From Halomonas sp. I5-271120 (GTDB lineage Bacteria > Pseudomonadota > Gammaproteobacteria > Pseudomonadales > Halomonadaceae): a stretch of 64,000 nucleotides of DNA. Below the pieces are notes generated by a model. That model did no database searches. It saw nothing but the letters and a program-made list of their open reading frames with translations, and was not told the origin of the DNA. The stretch spans positions 806,001 to 870,000 of the forward strand of contig NZ_CP130701.1 of assembly GCF_030553075.1 (NCBI RefSeq), written 5' to 3'. Positions 1 to 9,347 of the stretch are shown here, piece by piece. Made by a program: the position numbers and the translations under genes. Positions within the stretch are counted from its first letter, which is position 1; every line of letters starts with the position of its first letter.

Positions 1-2
1 TC

Positions 3-128
3 GTCGACCCGGTTCGCATCGAGAAGGGCCGCTACCTGGTGCCCGAGGCGCCTGGCTACAGCATCACCATGCACGCCGAGTCGCTGGCACGTTTCCAATT
101 CCCCGATGGCGAGGCCTGGCAGGAATGA
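3..128 (+). CDS. L-fuconate dehydratase-like enzyme, C-terminal fragment (cut by window edge)
   Basis: Only the last 41 codons lie in the window. The tail has a GRYLVPEAPGYSITM segment and a terminal FPDGEAW motif, which resembles the C-terminus of L-fuconate dehydratases in the enolase superfamily. Those enzymes dehydrate a sugar acid to a 2-keto-3-deoxy acid. This fits the downstream TRAP transporter and keto-acid enzymes. The reading frame is open from base 3 to a TGA at 126-128. The catalytic barrel is outside the window, so the substrate cannot be judged; L-arabonate or another aldonate is also possible. Confidence 0.6.
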   Translation, partial: VDPVRIEKGRYLVPEAPGYSITMHAESLARFQFPDGEAWQE

Positions 129-219
129 CCGGATCTTCGCCGTCTGCCACAACACTACGACCAATGGCCAAGTCTCATCGAGCGCCTCTCTCATGTAAGT
201 TCAACATATAAAATCATGT

Positions 220-250
220 GATGAACATAATCAGAGATGACGTGTTCATC
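220..250. promoter_or_regulatory. Inverted repeat upstream of the TRAP operon, candidate operator
   Basis: GATGAACA at 220-227 is the exact reverse complement of TGTTCATC at 243-250, with a 15-base AT-richer spacer. It lies 80 bases before the dctP start in the only sizeable gap of the sugar-acid operon. The symmetry is seen directly; a role as a binding site for a sugar-acid regulator is inference, as no regulator gene is visible next to it. Confidence 0.35.
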
Positions 251-329
251 CCGGGCCGATACGCAACACATCGCGTTCGGCCTACACGCCGCGTGTTGCA
301 GACACGCCAGCCACACCAAGGAGCCAAGC

Positions 330-1382
330 ATGACAACAACCACAATGACGCGTGTGACCTCTCTGATCGGTGCCACACTGCTGGGCTTGACCACCCTGCA
401 GGCCAGTGCCGCACCTGAAATGCCGCCGATCCCCGCCGTCCAAGGCGACGTCGTCCAGGCCGATGGTGATTTCAAGCTCAAGTTCAGTATTGGCACCACC
501 CAGTCCGGTGCCCAGTACCGCGGCCTGGAGTACTTCGAAAAGATCGTCGAACAGCGTAGCGATGGCCACATCCAGGTCGAACTGTTTCCCGGCGCTCAGC
601 TGGGTGATGACCTGCAGGCGGTGAGCGCATTGCAGTCCGGCACCCTGGAGATGACCGCGCCATCGACCTCGCCGCTGGTCAGCATGTTCCCGAAGTTCGC
701 TCTCTTCGACCTCCCCTTCCTGTTCCCCACTCCGGACGTGGCCGACCAGGTATTGGATGGCGAAATCGGCCAACAGATGCTGGATGAAGCCTCGACCAAT
801 GGGCTTGTGGCGATCGGCTGGGCCGAGAACGGCTACCGTCAGCTGACCAACAGCCGCCATGAGGTGACAGCACCGGAGGATCTCGAGGGTCTCAAGATCC
901 GCACCATGCAGAACCCCATCCACCTGGATATCTGGCGCACCCTTGGGGCCAACCCGACGCCGATGTCCTTCGCGGAGCTCTTCACCGCCTTGGAACAGGG
1001 CGTGGTCGATGGCCAGGAAAATCCGTGGATCACCATCCAGTCCTCGCGCTTCAACGAGGTTCAGGATTACGCCACTGAAACCAACCACGTCTACACCCCG
1101 TTCATTACGCTGGTCTCGGAGCGCTTCTGGTCTCGCCTGCCGGCTGACTACCAGCAGCTGCTGCGCGATGCGGCCAAGCAGATGGGCGAATACGAGCGCC
1201 ACGTTGGTCGCAGCATGAACGACCAGATCAAGCAGGATCTCGCCGACTCCGGCATGGAGATCACCGAGCTGTCTCCGGAACAGGTAAAAGCCTTCCAAGA
1301 GAAGGTCGCACCGGTCTACGACAACTGGCGTGACCAGATCGGCGGCGAGCTGATTGACCAAGTCCGCGCTGCCTCGCAGTAA
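330..1382 (+). CDS. dctP: TRAP transporter solute-binding protein DctP
   Basis: Periplasmic ligand-binding subunit of a tripartite ATP-independent periplasmic transporter. The 350-residue protein begins with a signal peptide: charged MTTTTMTR, a hydrophobic core, and cleavage near ASA at residues 25-27. The DctP fold follows, with GTTQSGAQY early on and the family-typical stretch ending in DGQENP around residue 230. I chose the ATG at 330 because AAGGAG sits just upstream and the signal peptide begins there; a longer frame from 237 is unlikely. It is followed by dctQ and dctM. The flanking dehydratase, FAH-type and semialdehyde dehydrogenase genes suggest a sugar acid as ligand, which is inference. 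Confidence 0.93.
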   Translation: MTTTTMTRVTSLIGATLLGLTTLQASAAPEMPPIPAVQGDVVQADGDFKLKFSIGTTQSGAQYRGLEYFEKIVEQRSDGHIQVELFPGAQLGDDLQAVSALQSGTLEMTAPSTSPLVSMFPKFALFDLPFLFPTPDVADQVLDGEIGQQMLDEASTNGLVAIGWAENGYRQLTNSRHEVTAPEDLEGLKIRTMQNPIHLDIWRTLGANPTPMSFAELFTALEQGVVDGQENPWITIQSSRFNEVQDYATETNHVYTPFITLVSERFWSRLPADYQQLLRDAAKQMGEYERHVGRSMNDQIKQDLADSGMEITELSPEQVKAFQEKVAPVYDNWRDQIGGELIDQVRAASQ

Positions 1383-1442
1383 CCATCGCAGCCGTCGGGC
1401 GGGAGCCTGCTCTCGCCCGACGTGTCATTTCTGGAGGGCTTC

Positions 1443-1934
1443 ATGAACGTATCTACCCCCTCGACGTCCCGCCGCATGCTCACCTTGCTCAAGACCAGCC
1501 TGGAGGTCGCCGTCGGCCTGCTGGTGGTAGGTGTGGTGTTCTGTGTAGTGGCCAACGTCTTCGGCCGCTTCGTGCTCAATTACTCCTACGCATGGGCCGA
1601 AGAGCTCTCCCGCGTGCTGTTCATTTGGCTAGTCCTGCTGGGCGCCGGCCTCGGCAGCATCGACCGGGAGCACGTCGCCGTCAGCTTCTTCAAGGACAAG
1701 GCTCCGGCCCCGCTCAAGAAGCTGTTCTCGCTGCTGTCGATCGCCATCATCTATGTCGTCTGCGTGTGCATCCTGATGGGTTTCTGGGATCAGGTTTCCG
1801 GCTTCACTAGCGCCACGCCGATGCTAAAAATCCCCGGGACCGTGCTCTACAGCGCCATGCCCGTGATGGCAGTGCTCACGCTGATCGCCAATAGCCTGGC
1901 GCTCTATCATCTGCTCAGGGGGCAGCCGCAATGA
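1443..1934 (+). CDS. dctQ: TRAP transporter small permease DctQ
   Basis: Small integral membrane subunit of the TRAP transporter, 163 residues with four predicted hydrophobic helices. The WAEELSRVLFIWLVLLGAG segment near residues 50-70 is typical of the family, and REHVAVSFF follows it. The start at 1443 is preceded by GGAGGG. The stop overlaps the dctM start by four bases (ATGA at 1931-1934), which indicates translational coupling. It links the binding protein to the large permease in the inner membrane. Confidence 0.93.
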   Translation: MNVSTPSTSRRMLTLLKTSLEVAVGLLVVGVVFCVVANVFGRFVLNYSYAWAEELSRVLFIWLVLLGAGLGSIDREHVAVSFFKDKAPAPLKKLFSLLSIAIIYVVCVCILMGFWDQVSGFTSATPMLKIPGTVLYSAMPVMAVLTLIANSLALYHLLRGQPQ

Positions 1935-3187
1935 TTCTGTGGAGTATCCTCATCGGCTTGGCGATCTGCATCGTCATAGGCCTACCCATTTCGTTCGGGC
2001 TGGCAGCGATCAGCCTGTTCATCTTTGTATACGCCGACTACTCGCTGTCACCGATCGTCGCTCAGGCGGTCAACGGCCTGAATTCCTTCCCGCTGCTAGC
2101 GATTCCGCTGTTCATCCTGGTAGGCGAAGTGATGAGCCAAGGGGGCATCGCTAAGCGCCTGGTGAGACTGGCCAGCGCCTTGGTCGGCTTCATCTCTGGC
2201 GGTTTAGGCCAGGTGGCGGTTCTGACCTCGATGTTCTTCGGCGGCATCAGCGGCTCGGCGGTTGCCGATGCCTCCGCCGTAGGCAGCATGATGATCGAGC
2301 CAATGAAGCAGCATCGCTACAGCGCCTCAATGGCCACAGCCATCGTGGTTGCGGCCTCGGTGGTAGGCATCATCATTCCGCCATCGATTCCGATGATTCT
2401 ATTCGGCGTGGTGACCAATACGTCGATATCGGCCCTGTTCATGGCCGGCATTCTGCCCGGCATCCTGATCACCCTGGGGCTGGCGATCACCACCTTCTTC
2501 CAGGCCAAGAAGACCGGCAAGGCACAGCCCTTCGATATCCGCGAGCTTTGGCTGGCGCTCAAGGACGCCCTGCTGGCACTTCTGCTGCCGGTGATCATCG
2601 TGGGGGGAATTCTCTCCGGCGTATTCACGCCCACCGAAAGTGCCGCCATCGCGCTGATCTATGCCATAGCCGTGTCGATGTTCGTCTATCGCAGCCTCAC
2701 CCTGCGACTTTTTTTCACACTGTGCATCGCTACCGGCCGACTGACGGGCGTCGTCATGCTACTTCTGGCCTTCGCCAGTGTGCTGGCCTGGTTGCTGACC
2801 GCCAACATGATCCCGCAGCAACTGGTCGTTAGCCTCTCGGCGATCACAGATAACCGGCTGCTGCTGCTCCTGCTCCTGTCGTTTTTCCTCCTTGTGGTGG
2901 GCTTTTTCATGGACCTCACGCCGGCCATGGTGATCCTGGCGCCACTGATGACGCCGGTCGTGGTCAAGCTCGGCATCGACCCCGTTTATTTCGGCGTGCT
3001 GATGTCGTTCATTCTCGGTCTAGGGCTTATCACCCCACCCGTTGGCACCGTGCTCTACGTCGGCTGTGGTGTCGGTCGGGTCGGCATGGAGGAATTGGTC
3101 AAGAGCCTGCTGCCCTTCTATCTGACCCTTCTGCTGCTGTTGGCGGCATTCCTGCTCTTTCCCGGCCTGATCCTCTGGCATCAATGA
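1931..3187 (+). CDS. dctM: TRAP transporter large permease DctM
   Basis: Large channel-forming subunit of the TRAP transporter, 418 residues and almost wholly hydrophobic with about twelve helices. Family signatures include FPLLAIPLFILVGEVM near residue 55, GGISGSAVADASAVG near residue 105, and GLGLITPPVGTVLYVG near residue 360. It uses the ion gradient rather than ATP to import the substrate bound by DctP. The gene starts inside the dctQ stop, and the next gene begins 26 bases after its stop, so dctPQM and the enzymes downstream look like one transcription unit. Confidence 0.94.
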   Translation: MILWSILIGLAICIVIGLPISFGLAAISLFIFVYADYSLSPIVAQAVNGLNSFPLLAIPLFILVGEVMSQGGIAKRLVRLASALVGFISGGLGQVAVLTSMFFGGISGSAVADASAVGSMMIEPMKQHRYSASMATAIVVAASVVGIIIPPSIPMILFGVVTNTSISALFMAGILPGILITLGLAITTFFQAKKTGKAQPFDIRELWLALKDALLALLLPVIIVGGILSGVFTPTESAAIALIYAIAVSMFVYRSLTLRLFFTLCIATGRLTGVVMLLLAFASVLAWLLTANMIPQQLVVSLSAITDNRLLLLLLLSFFLLVVGFFMDLTPAMVILAPLMTPVVVKLGIDPVYFGVLMSFILGLGLITPPVGTVLYVGCGVGRVGMEELVKSLLPFYLTLLLLLAAFLLFPGLILWHQ

Positions 3188-3213
3188 CATCGCATTGCGA
3201 CAGGAGACCTTGC

Positions 3214-4641
3214 ATGAACATTGGCCAGAAAGCGCTAAGAGCCTTCTTGACCGAGTTACTGGGCGAGAGCGGCGTCATCAGCGAAACAGCAGACACCTCT
3301 CGCTACACCACCGATTGGAGCGGCGAGCGTCTCGGCGAGCCACTGCTCGTCTCCCGTCCGCGTAGCCCGGAGGAAGTTGCAGCAATCGTCAGTTTTTGTC
3401 ATCGCCACCAAGTACCGATGGTCGCCCAGGGCGGCCATACCGGGCTGGTCGGTGGCGCACTACCCGATGCCGAACGCCCGGAACTGGTGATTAGCCTCGA
3501 GCGATTAAACCGGATCAGAGACATCGATCCCCTCAACTTCACGCTGAGCGTAGACAGCGGCTGCGTGCTCCAGACCATCAAGGACGCTGCCGCAGAGAGC
3601 AACTGCGACTTCCCGCTGAGCCTAGGTGCGCAGGGAAGCTGTCAGATCGGCGGCAATATCGCCACCAATGCAGGCGGACTCAACGTGCTGCGTTTCGGCA
3701 TGATGCGTCAGCTAGTGCTGGGTCTTGAGGTGGTGTTACCTGACGGGCGAATCTGGAACGGCATGCATGCCCTGCACAAGGACAACCGCGGTTACGACCT
3801 CAAACAGCTGTTCATCGGCGCCGAGGGCACACTGGGTATCGTGACCGGCGCGATGCTGAAGCTATTCCCCAAACCCGAGACCACTCGCACTGCGCTGGTC
3901 GCCGTCCCCGACGTTCCCGCTGCGCTGGCGCTCTATGCTCAAGCACGTCGCAGTTGCTGCGACCTGCTCTGCGCGTTCGAGCTTATCCCTCGTGCCTGTC
4001 TGGAGCTCGCCTTTGAGGCGGCTCCTTCTTTATCCGATCCGCTGGAGAGCGCTTACCCGGTCTATGTGCTGCTCGAAGTCGCCGCCAGCGGCCCGGTCGA
4101 TCTCGATGCCATGATCGAACACCTCTTCGAGAATGGCATGCAGGACGGTCAGGTGCTCGATGGCGTTCTGGCCGCTAACGACACCCAGGCCAACCGCCTC
4201 TGGCAGATTCGTGAATACATGGTCGAGGGCCAGCAGCACCGCGGCGAACACCTTCGTACCGATATCTCACTGCCGATCTCATCGCTCAGCGAATTCTACG
4301 ACGAGGCCAGCCGAGCCATGATCGCTCGCTCGCCGAACACCGAAATCATCGCCTATGGCCATATCGGTGACGGCAACCTGCACTTCAATTTGCTCCCTCC
4401 TCCCGACTTGGACCTCGCCGCCAAGCAGGCCCTGCTTCACGAGCTCGAAGGTGAGTTGTTCGCTATTGTCGAGCGCTACCAGGGCAGCATTAGCGCTGAA
4501 CACGGCATTGGCCGCGTCAAACAGACACCGTTTCTGGCCGGTCTCAGCGATCTCGAACTCGAGTTAATCAGCGGCCTCAAGACCCTTTTCGATCCCGACG
4601 ACCTGATGGCCGCCGGACGAATTCTGCCCCGCCGGGCATAA
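3214..4641 (+). CDS. FAD-linked 2-hydroxyacid dehydrogenase (GlcD/D2HGDH type)
   Basis: Flavoprotein of the FAD-binding PCMH plus FAD-oxidase C-terminal family, 475 residues. The FAD-binding loop GGHTGLVGG is at residues 73-81 and GGNIATNAGG at about 146-155. The C-terminal half has HIGDGNLH near residue 390 and AEHGIGRVK near 435, as in D-2-hydroxyglutarate and D-lactate dehydrogenases. It would oxidise a D-2-hydroxyacid to a 2-oxoacid with electrons passed to a membrane acceptor. ATG 3214 is preferred over an in-frame ATG at 3184 because CAGGAGA precedes it. The exact substrate is unknown; its place in a sugar-acid operon suggests a pathway hydroxyacid or clean-up of D-2-hydroxyglutarate. 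Confidence 0.85.
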   Translation: MNIGQKALRAFLTELLGESGVISETADTSRYTTDWSGERLGEPLLVSRPRSPEEVAAIVSFCHRHQVPMVAQGGHTGLVGGALPDAERPELVISLERLNRIRDIDPLNFTLSVDSGCVLQTIKDAAAESNCDFPLSLGAQGSCQIGGNIATNAGGLNVLRFGMMRQLVLGLEVVLPDGRIWNGMHALHKDNRGYDLKQLFIGAEGTLGIVTGAMLKLFPKPETTRTALVAVPDVPAALALYAQARRSCCDLLCAFELIPRACLELAFEAAPSLSDPLESAYPVYVLLEVAASGPVDLDAMIEHLFENGMQDGQVLDGVLAANDTQANRLWQIREYMVEGQQHRGEHLRTDISLPISSLSEFYDEASRAMIARSPNTEIIAYGHIGDGNLHFNLLPPPDLDLAAKQALLHELEGELFAIVERYQGSISAEHGIGRVKQTPFLAGLSDLELELISGLKTLFDPDDLMAAGRILPRRA

Positions 4642-4673
4642 GTCGCCAGGCTCTTTCAGCTACAGGAATGACC

Positions 4674-5846
4674 ATGAATCCAATCGATCCTCATCACTGT
4701 CTTCCCCAAGACCTCGACCAGGCCCTGCTGATCGGCCGAGTCTGGAGCGATACGCCGCATCCAGGCCCTGCCATTGTGATCGTACGCCGTGGCGAAGTGC
4801 TGGATATCTCAGCGCAGATTGCAACCATCGCCGACCTGCTCGACCTGGCAGATCCCGCCGCCTTCGTCCAAGACGTAGAGGGCGAATCGCTGGGCCAGGT
4901 CGATGCGCTGCTCGCCGCATCACTCAACGGTGCTGAAAGCGTCCCTCGCCTGCTTGCACCTTGTGATCTACAGACGGTCAAGGCATGCGGCGTGACCTTC
5001 GCCGTGAGCCTGCTCGAGCGAGTCATCGAAGAGCAGGCTGGTGGAGACCCGCAACGGGCAAGTGAGCTGCGCCGCGAGATCCAGTCATTGATCGGTGGCG
5101 ACCTGTCGCGAATCCAACCGGGTTCGCCTCAGGCCCTCGCCCTGAAGGCAGATCTCCAGGCGCGAGGTGCCTGGTCTCAATATATGGAAGTGGGTATCGG
5201 CGAAGACGCCGAAGTATTCTCGAAGGCCCAGCCACTCTCCTCGATGGGCTTCGGCGACACCGTCGGCCTTCATCCCGCGTCGCGCTGGAACAACCCTGAA
5301 CCTGAAATCGTGCTCGCCGTCGATGCCTTCGGTGCTCCGAAAGGCGCCAGCCTGGGCAATGACGTCAACCTGCGTGACATCGAGGGACGCAGCGCCCTGC
5401 TGCTGGGTAAAGCCAAGGACAACAACGCGTCTTGTTCCATCGGTCCCTTCATTCGTCTGTTCGACGAGCGCTTCACGATGGATACGGTTCGCCAGGCTCA
5501 GGTCTCGCTGCGCATCGAAGGCAGCGACGACAACTTCGTGCTGGAAGACTCAAGCGATATGCGCGAAATCAGCCGCGACCCCATGGATCTGGTGTCACAG
5601 ACCCAGGGTGCTCACCATCAGTATCCTGACGGCTTCATGCTGTTCCTCGGCACCATGTTCTCCCCCGTTCAGGACCGCGATGGCCCGGGCCAGGGCTTCA
5701 CCCACCATCTGAATGACCGCGTGACCATCGCCACCCCAAGCCTTGGCGCGCTAGTCAATCACGTCGGCCGCAGTGATCTTTTGCCGCCCTGGACCTTCGG
5801 CCTGCGCGCGCTGTTCGCGCATCTTGCCATCCGTCGCCATCACTAG
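4674..5846 (+). CDS. Fumarylacetoacetate hydrolase-superfamily protein, AraD1 type
   Basis: A 390-residue protein whose C-terminal two thirds carries the FAH fold. EPEIVLAVD supplies acidic metal ligands, GNDVNLRDIEG a further acidic cluster, and GKAKDNNASCSIGPF the segment typical of the AraD1 branch. In non-phosphorylative pentose pathways such proteins dehydrate L-2-keto-3-deoxyarabonate to 2-ketoglutarate semialdehyde; other FAH members hydrolyse 2,4-diketo sugar acids. The next gene, a 2-ketoglutarate-semialdehyde dehydrogenase, favours the dehydratase reading. ATG 4674 is chosen over 4668 because ACAGGA ends at 4667, giving proper spacing. Confidence 0.8.
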   Translation: MNPIDPHHCLPQDLDQALLIGRVWSDTPHPGPAIVIVRRGEVLDISAQIATIADLLDLADPAAFVQDVEGESLGQVDALLAASLNGAESVPRLLAPCDLQTVKACGVTFAVSLLERVIEEQAGGDPQRASELRREIQSLIGGDLSRIQPGSPQALALKADLQARGAWSQYMEVGIGEDAEVFSKAQPLSSMGFGDTVGLHPASRWNNPEPEIVLAVDAFGAPKGASLGNDVNLRDIEGRSALLLGKAKDNNASCSIGPFIRLFDERFTMDTVRQAQVSLRIEGSDDNFVLEDSSDMREISRDPMDLVSQTQGAHHQYPDGFMLFLGTMFSPVQDRDGPGQGFTHHLNDRVTIATPSLGALVNHVGRSDLLPPWTFGLRALFAHLAIRRHH

Positions 5847-5911
5847 CGTTTGCACCAATGGGCGGGTAGCAACCGATATCGTTCATTTCATTAATGCGTC
5901 AGGAGAAAGCC

Positions 5912-7489
5912 ATGACACCGGAAGGCAAGCAACTGATCGGCCAGCGCGCCGTGACCGCCAATGGCAAGGCCATTCACGCCATCAATCCCGCCACCGGCGA
6001 GACCCTGTCGCCGGGCTATCCCGCCGGCAGCAAGGCCGAAGTCGTGCAGGCCTGTGAGCTTGCTTGGGAAGCCTTCGAGACCTACCGCGAGACCGGCCTG
6101 GAGGCGCGGGCGCGCTTCCTCGAGACCATCGCCGACGAGATCGAGGCCATCGGCGATGAGCTGATCGAGCGCGGTGTGGCCGAATCCGGCCTGCCCCAGG
6201 CCCGTCTTCAGGGCGAGCGCGGCCGTACCTGTGGCCAGCTGCGTCTGTTCGCCTCGGTGGTGCGGGCCGGCGAGTGGCTCGACGTGCGCATCGACCCGGC
6301 ATTGCCCGAACGCGAACCGATGCCGCGGATCGACCTGCGCCAGCGCCATATCGCTCTGGGCCCGGTGGCCGTCTTCGGCGCCTCGAACTTCCCGCTGGCG
6401 TTCTCGGTAGCCGGCGGCGACACCGCCTCGGCACTGGCTGCCGGCTGCCCGGTGGTGGTCAAGGCTCACTCGGCCCACCCCGGCACCTCTGAGCTGGTCG
6501 GCCGTGCCGTGCAGCGGGCGGTGGCCAAGTGCGAGCTGCCCGAGGGGGTCTTCTCGCTGATCTACGGCTCTGGCAATGACATCGGTCAGGCCCTGGTCCG
6601 CGATGCCCGCATCAAGGCGGTCGGCTTTACTGGTTCGCGCAACGGCGGTACGGCGCTGGCCAAGGCGGCGCAAGAGCGCCCGGAGCCGATCCCGGTCTAT
6701 GCCGAGATGAGCTCGATCAACCCGGTGTTCCTGCTGCCGGAGGCGCTGAACAATCGTGGCAAGGAACTGGGCGAGGCCTTTATCGGCTCGCTGAACATGG
6801 GTGCCGGCCAGTTCTGCACCAACCCCGGCCTGGTGATCGCCGTGAAGGGCGAGTCGCTGGATGCCTTTGTGGCGTCCGCCGGCGAGGCGGTGAAGGGCGC
6901 TGCCGCCCAGACCATGCTGACGCCGGGCATCTTCGATGCCTACACCCAGGGCGTGGATGGCCTGGTGGCCAGCAGCCATGCCCGCGAAGTGGCGCGTGGC
7001 CCGGCCGGCGACGGCCCCAACGCCTGCCAGGTCGGGCTGTTCGTCGCCAAGGCGGCCGACTTCCTGAAGGACGAAGCCCTGCAGGCCGAGGTTTTCGGTG
7101 CCACCTCACTGGTGGTCGAGTGCGCCGATCAGGCCGAAGTGAAGCGCGTGGCCGAGCATCTGGAAGGCCAGCTGACCGCCACCTTGCAGATGGATGATGG
7201 TGATCTGGACGCTGCCCGCGGCCTGCTGCCGGTGCTCGAGCGTCGTGCCGGTCGCGTGATGGCCAACGGCTGGCCGACCGGCGTCGAAGTCTGCCATGCC
7301 ATGGTGCACGGCGGTCCCTATCCGGCGACGTCTGACTCACGCACCACCTCGGTGGGCAGTGCCGCGATCCATCGCTTCCTGCGCCCGGTGTGCTATCAGA
7401 ACCTGCCCCAGGAGCTACTGCCCGAAGCGCTGCGTGACGACAACCCGGCTGGCGTCAGCCGTCTGGTCGACGGTAAGCGCGAGGTCTGA
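5912..7489 (+). CDS. 2-ketoglutarate-semialdehyde (2,5-dioxovalerate) dehydrogenase
   Basis: An aldehyde dehydrogenase of 525 residues that would oxidise 2,5-dioxopentanoate to 2-oxoglutarate with NAD(P)+. The catalytic cysteine is in [11 protein letters not shown] (Cys302) and the general-base glutamate in [11 protein letters not shown] (about Glu265). The FTGSRNGG loop near 239-246 belongs to the cofactor site. The AGQFCTNPG and MSSINPV motifs are typical of the KGSADH branch. The start at 5912 has AGGAGA ten bases upstream. As last gene of the sugar-acid operon it would deliver product to the TCA cycle; a strong hairpin follows 38 bases after its stop. Confidence 0.9.
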   Translation: MTPEGKQLIGQRAVTANGKAIHAINPATGETLSPGYPAGSKAEVVQACELAWEAFETYRETGLEARARFLETIADEIEAIGDELIERGVAESGLPQARLQGERGRTCGQLRLFASVVRAGEWLDVRIDPALPEREPMPRIDLRQRHIALGPVAVFGASNFPLAFSVAGGDTASALAAGCPVVVKAHSAHPGTSELVGRAVQRAVAKCELPEGVFSLIYGSGNDIGQALVRDARIKAVGFTGSRNGGTALAKAAQERPEPIPVYAEMSSINPVFLLPEALNNRGKELGEAFIGSLNMGAGQFCTNPGLVIAVKGESLDAFVASAGEAVKGAAAQTMLTPGIFDAYTQGVDGLVASSHAREVARGPAGDGPNACQVGLFVAKAADFLKDEALQAEVFGATSLVVECADQAEVKRVAEHLEGQLTATLQMDDGDLDAARGLLPVLERRAGRVMANGWPTGVEVCHAMVHGGPYPATSDSRTTSVGSAAIHRFLRPVCYQNLPQELLPEALRDDNPAGVSRLVDGKREV

Positions 7490-7526
7490 GGCCTTCGACT
7501 GGCGGAGACATGTCGTACCCATAAAA

Positions 7527-7559
7527 AAACGCAGGCCGGGGAATCCCCGGCCTGCGTTT
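7527..7559. terminator. Bidirectional intrinsic terminator
   Basis: A perfect GC-rich stem (ACGCAGGCCGGGG pairing with CCCCGGCCTGCGT) is flanked by seven A on the left and TTT on the right. It can stop transcripts of the sugar-acid operon (+) and of the convergent helicase gene (-). Confidence 0.88.
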
Positions 7560-7646
7560 ATGCGGCATTCGCGCCTATGCCCTGAGGCTCGGGAGCCTGA
7601 AGATTCAGACTCCCGTTTAAGGCGTGCCTAGCTCACAACTTTGAGC

Positions 7647-9347
7647 TTAGGCCTGCGAGCGGCGACGAACAGGTGCGTCGTCGTTGTTGCGACGGCGCGG
7701 TGCGCGCTCCGGCGCGCCGCTGTCTTCGCTAATCTCCAGCGCACGGCCGCCAACCTTGGCGCGAGCCATCTTGCTGAGGATGCTGGCGGGCAGGCTGCTC
7801 GGCAGCTCGACCACGGAGAAGGCATTGCGGATATCGATGCGGCCGATGCGGGCGCCTTCGATACCACCTTCGTTGGCCAGCGCGCCGACCAGTTGGCCCG
7901 GCTTGACGCCGTCCTTGTGGCCAACGGCAACGCGGTAGCGCGTCATGCCTTCGCGCGGGGCGCTGTCACGACGCTTCGGCTTGCTATCACGAGCGGCGCG
8001 ATCGTTGTTGCGATCCTTCGGTGCCTGCAGGCGACCGATCGGCGCTTCGTCGGCGCGAGCCATGGCGGCGAAGGCACAGGCCAGCTCAACCGGATCATGC
8101 CCTTCGGCGACCATGCGCTCGACCAGCGCACGCTGCTCGTCGCTGCCGGCGGTCAGGGTGCCAACCACACGCTGATGGAAGATCTCGTCGCGATGAGCGC
8201 GGATTGCCGCCTCGTCGGGCAGCGCCATGTCGCTCATGTGCTGGCCGGTGGCCTGCTCGATCCAGCGTACTTTGCGGGTCTCGCGGAAGCCGGCGAAGGT
8301 GATCGCCACGCCACTACGCCCGGCACGACCGGTACGACCGATGCGGTGGGTATAGGCTTCGGAGTCCTGCGGCAGGTCATAGTTGATGACGTGGGTGATG
8401 CGCGGCACGTCGAGGCCACGGGCGGCCACGTCTGTCGCGATCAGCACGTCGACCTTGCCACGCTTGAGGCGCGTGATGGTGCGCTCGCGCAGGCTCTGGT
8501 CCAGATCACCGGACAGGCCAGCGGCGTTGACGCCACGAGCGGTCAGCTGCTCGACCAGAGTGGTACAAGCGGCACGGGTACGCACGAAGACGATGGCGCC
8601 ATCGACCGGCTCGACCTCGAGGATGCGCGACAGCGCCTCGAGCTTGGCGCCACCTTCGGCGCGCACCAAACGCTGGTCGATGCTGTCGGCAGTGCCCTGG
8701 GCCGATTCGATAGCGACCTTGACCGGGTCGACCAGATAGCGATTGACGATGCGCTCGATCTCGGTCGGCAGGGTCGCGGAGAAGAACACCCGCTGGGCGT
8801 CTTTAGGGGTATCGGCGACGACGCGCTTGACGTCATCGATGAAGCCCATGCGCAGCATTTCGTCGGCTTCGTCGAGCACCAGCGCGGACAGGCCGTCAAG
8901 CTTCAGGCTGCCACGATTCAGGTGATCGATGATGCGGCCCGGGGTGCCGACCACGACTTGTGCGCCACGCTTCAGCGCGCCGAGCTGTTCGCGGTATTCC
9001 TGGCCACCGCACAGGGTAGCGACCTGCAGGCCCTGCAGATTCTGGCCGTACTTAGTGAAGGACACGGCGACCTGCTGAGCCAGTTCGCGGGTCGGAGCCA
9101 TCACCAGCACCTGGGGCTCACGGCGGGCGAGGTCGATGCGAGACAGGATCGGCAGCGCGAAAGCCGCGGTCTTGCCGGTACCGGTCTGAGCCTGGCCGAT
9201 CATGTCACGGCCTTCGAGCAGGGCAGGAATGGTCTGCGCCTGGATCGGAGAGGGAGTTTCATAGCCCAGAGTTTCGAGGGCAGTCAGCACGGCAGGCAGC
9301 AGTGCCAGTTCGCCGAAGCTCGGCGAGGCGACAGAAGTCGAGGTCAT
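7647..9347 (-). CDS. deaD: DEAD-box ATP-dependent RNA helicase, DeaD/CsdA family
   Basis: RNA helicase of 566 residues. Helicase motifs occur in order: AQTGTGKT (53-60), PTRELAQQ (about 85-92), TPGRI, DEAD (159-162), SAT (190-192) and HRIGRTGRAGRSG (about 335). The C-terminal part from about residue 465 matches the DbpA/CsdA RNA-binding domain: TRYRVAVGHKDGVKPGQLVG, then GRIDIRNAFSVVELP. The tail is arginine-rich. Such enzymes unwind structured RNA in ribosome assembly and mRNA decay, notably in the cold. ATG 9347 is preferred over the TTG one codon upstream. It is preceded by an unusually long non-coding leader. Confidence 0.92.
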   Translation of the reverse strand: MTSTSVASPSFGELALLPAVLTALETLGYETPSPIQAQTIPALLEGRDMIGQAQTGTGKTAAFALPILSRIDLARREPQVLVMAPTRELAQQVAVSFTKYGQNLQGLQVATLCGGQEYREQLGALKRGAQVVVGTPGRIIDHLNRGSLKLDGLSALVLDEADEMLRMGFIDDVKRVVADTPKDAQRVFFSATLPTEIERIVNRYLVDPVKVAIESAQGTADSIDQRLVRAEGGAKLEALSRILEVEPVDGAIVFVRTRAACTTLVEQLTARGVNAAGLSGDLDQSLRERTITRLKRGKVDVLIATDVAARGLDVPRITHVINYDLPQDSEAYTHRIGRTGRAGRSGVAITFAGFRETRKVRWIEQATGQHMSDMALPDEAAIRAHRDEIFHQRVVGTLTAGSDEQRALVERMVAEGHDPVELACAFAAMARADEAPIGRLQAPKDRNNDRAARDSKPKRRDSAPREGMTRYRVAVGHKDGVKPGQLVGALANEGGIEGARIGRIDIRNAFSVVELPSSLPASILSKMARAKVGGRALEISEDSGAPERAPRRRNNDDAPVRRRSQA

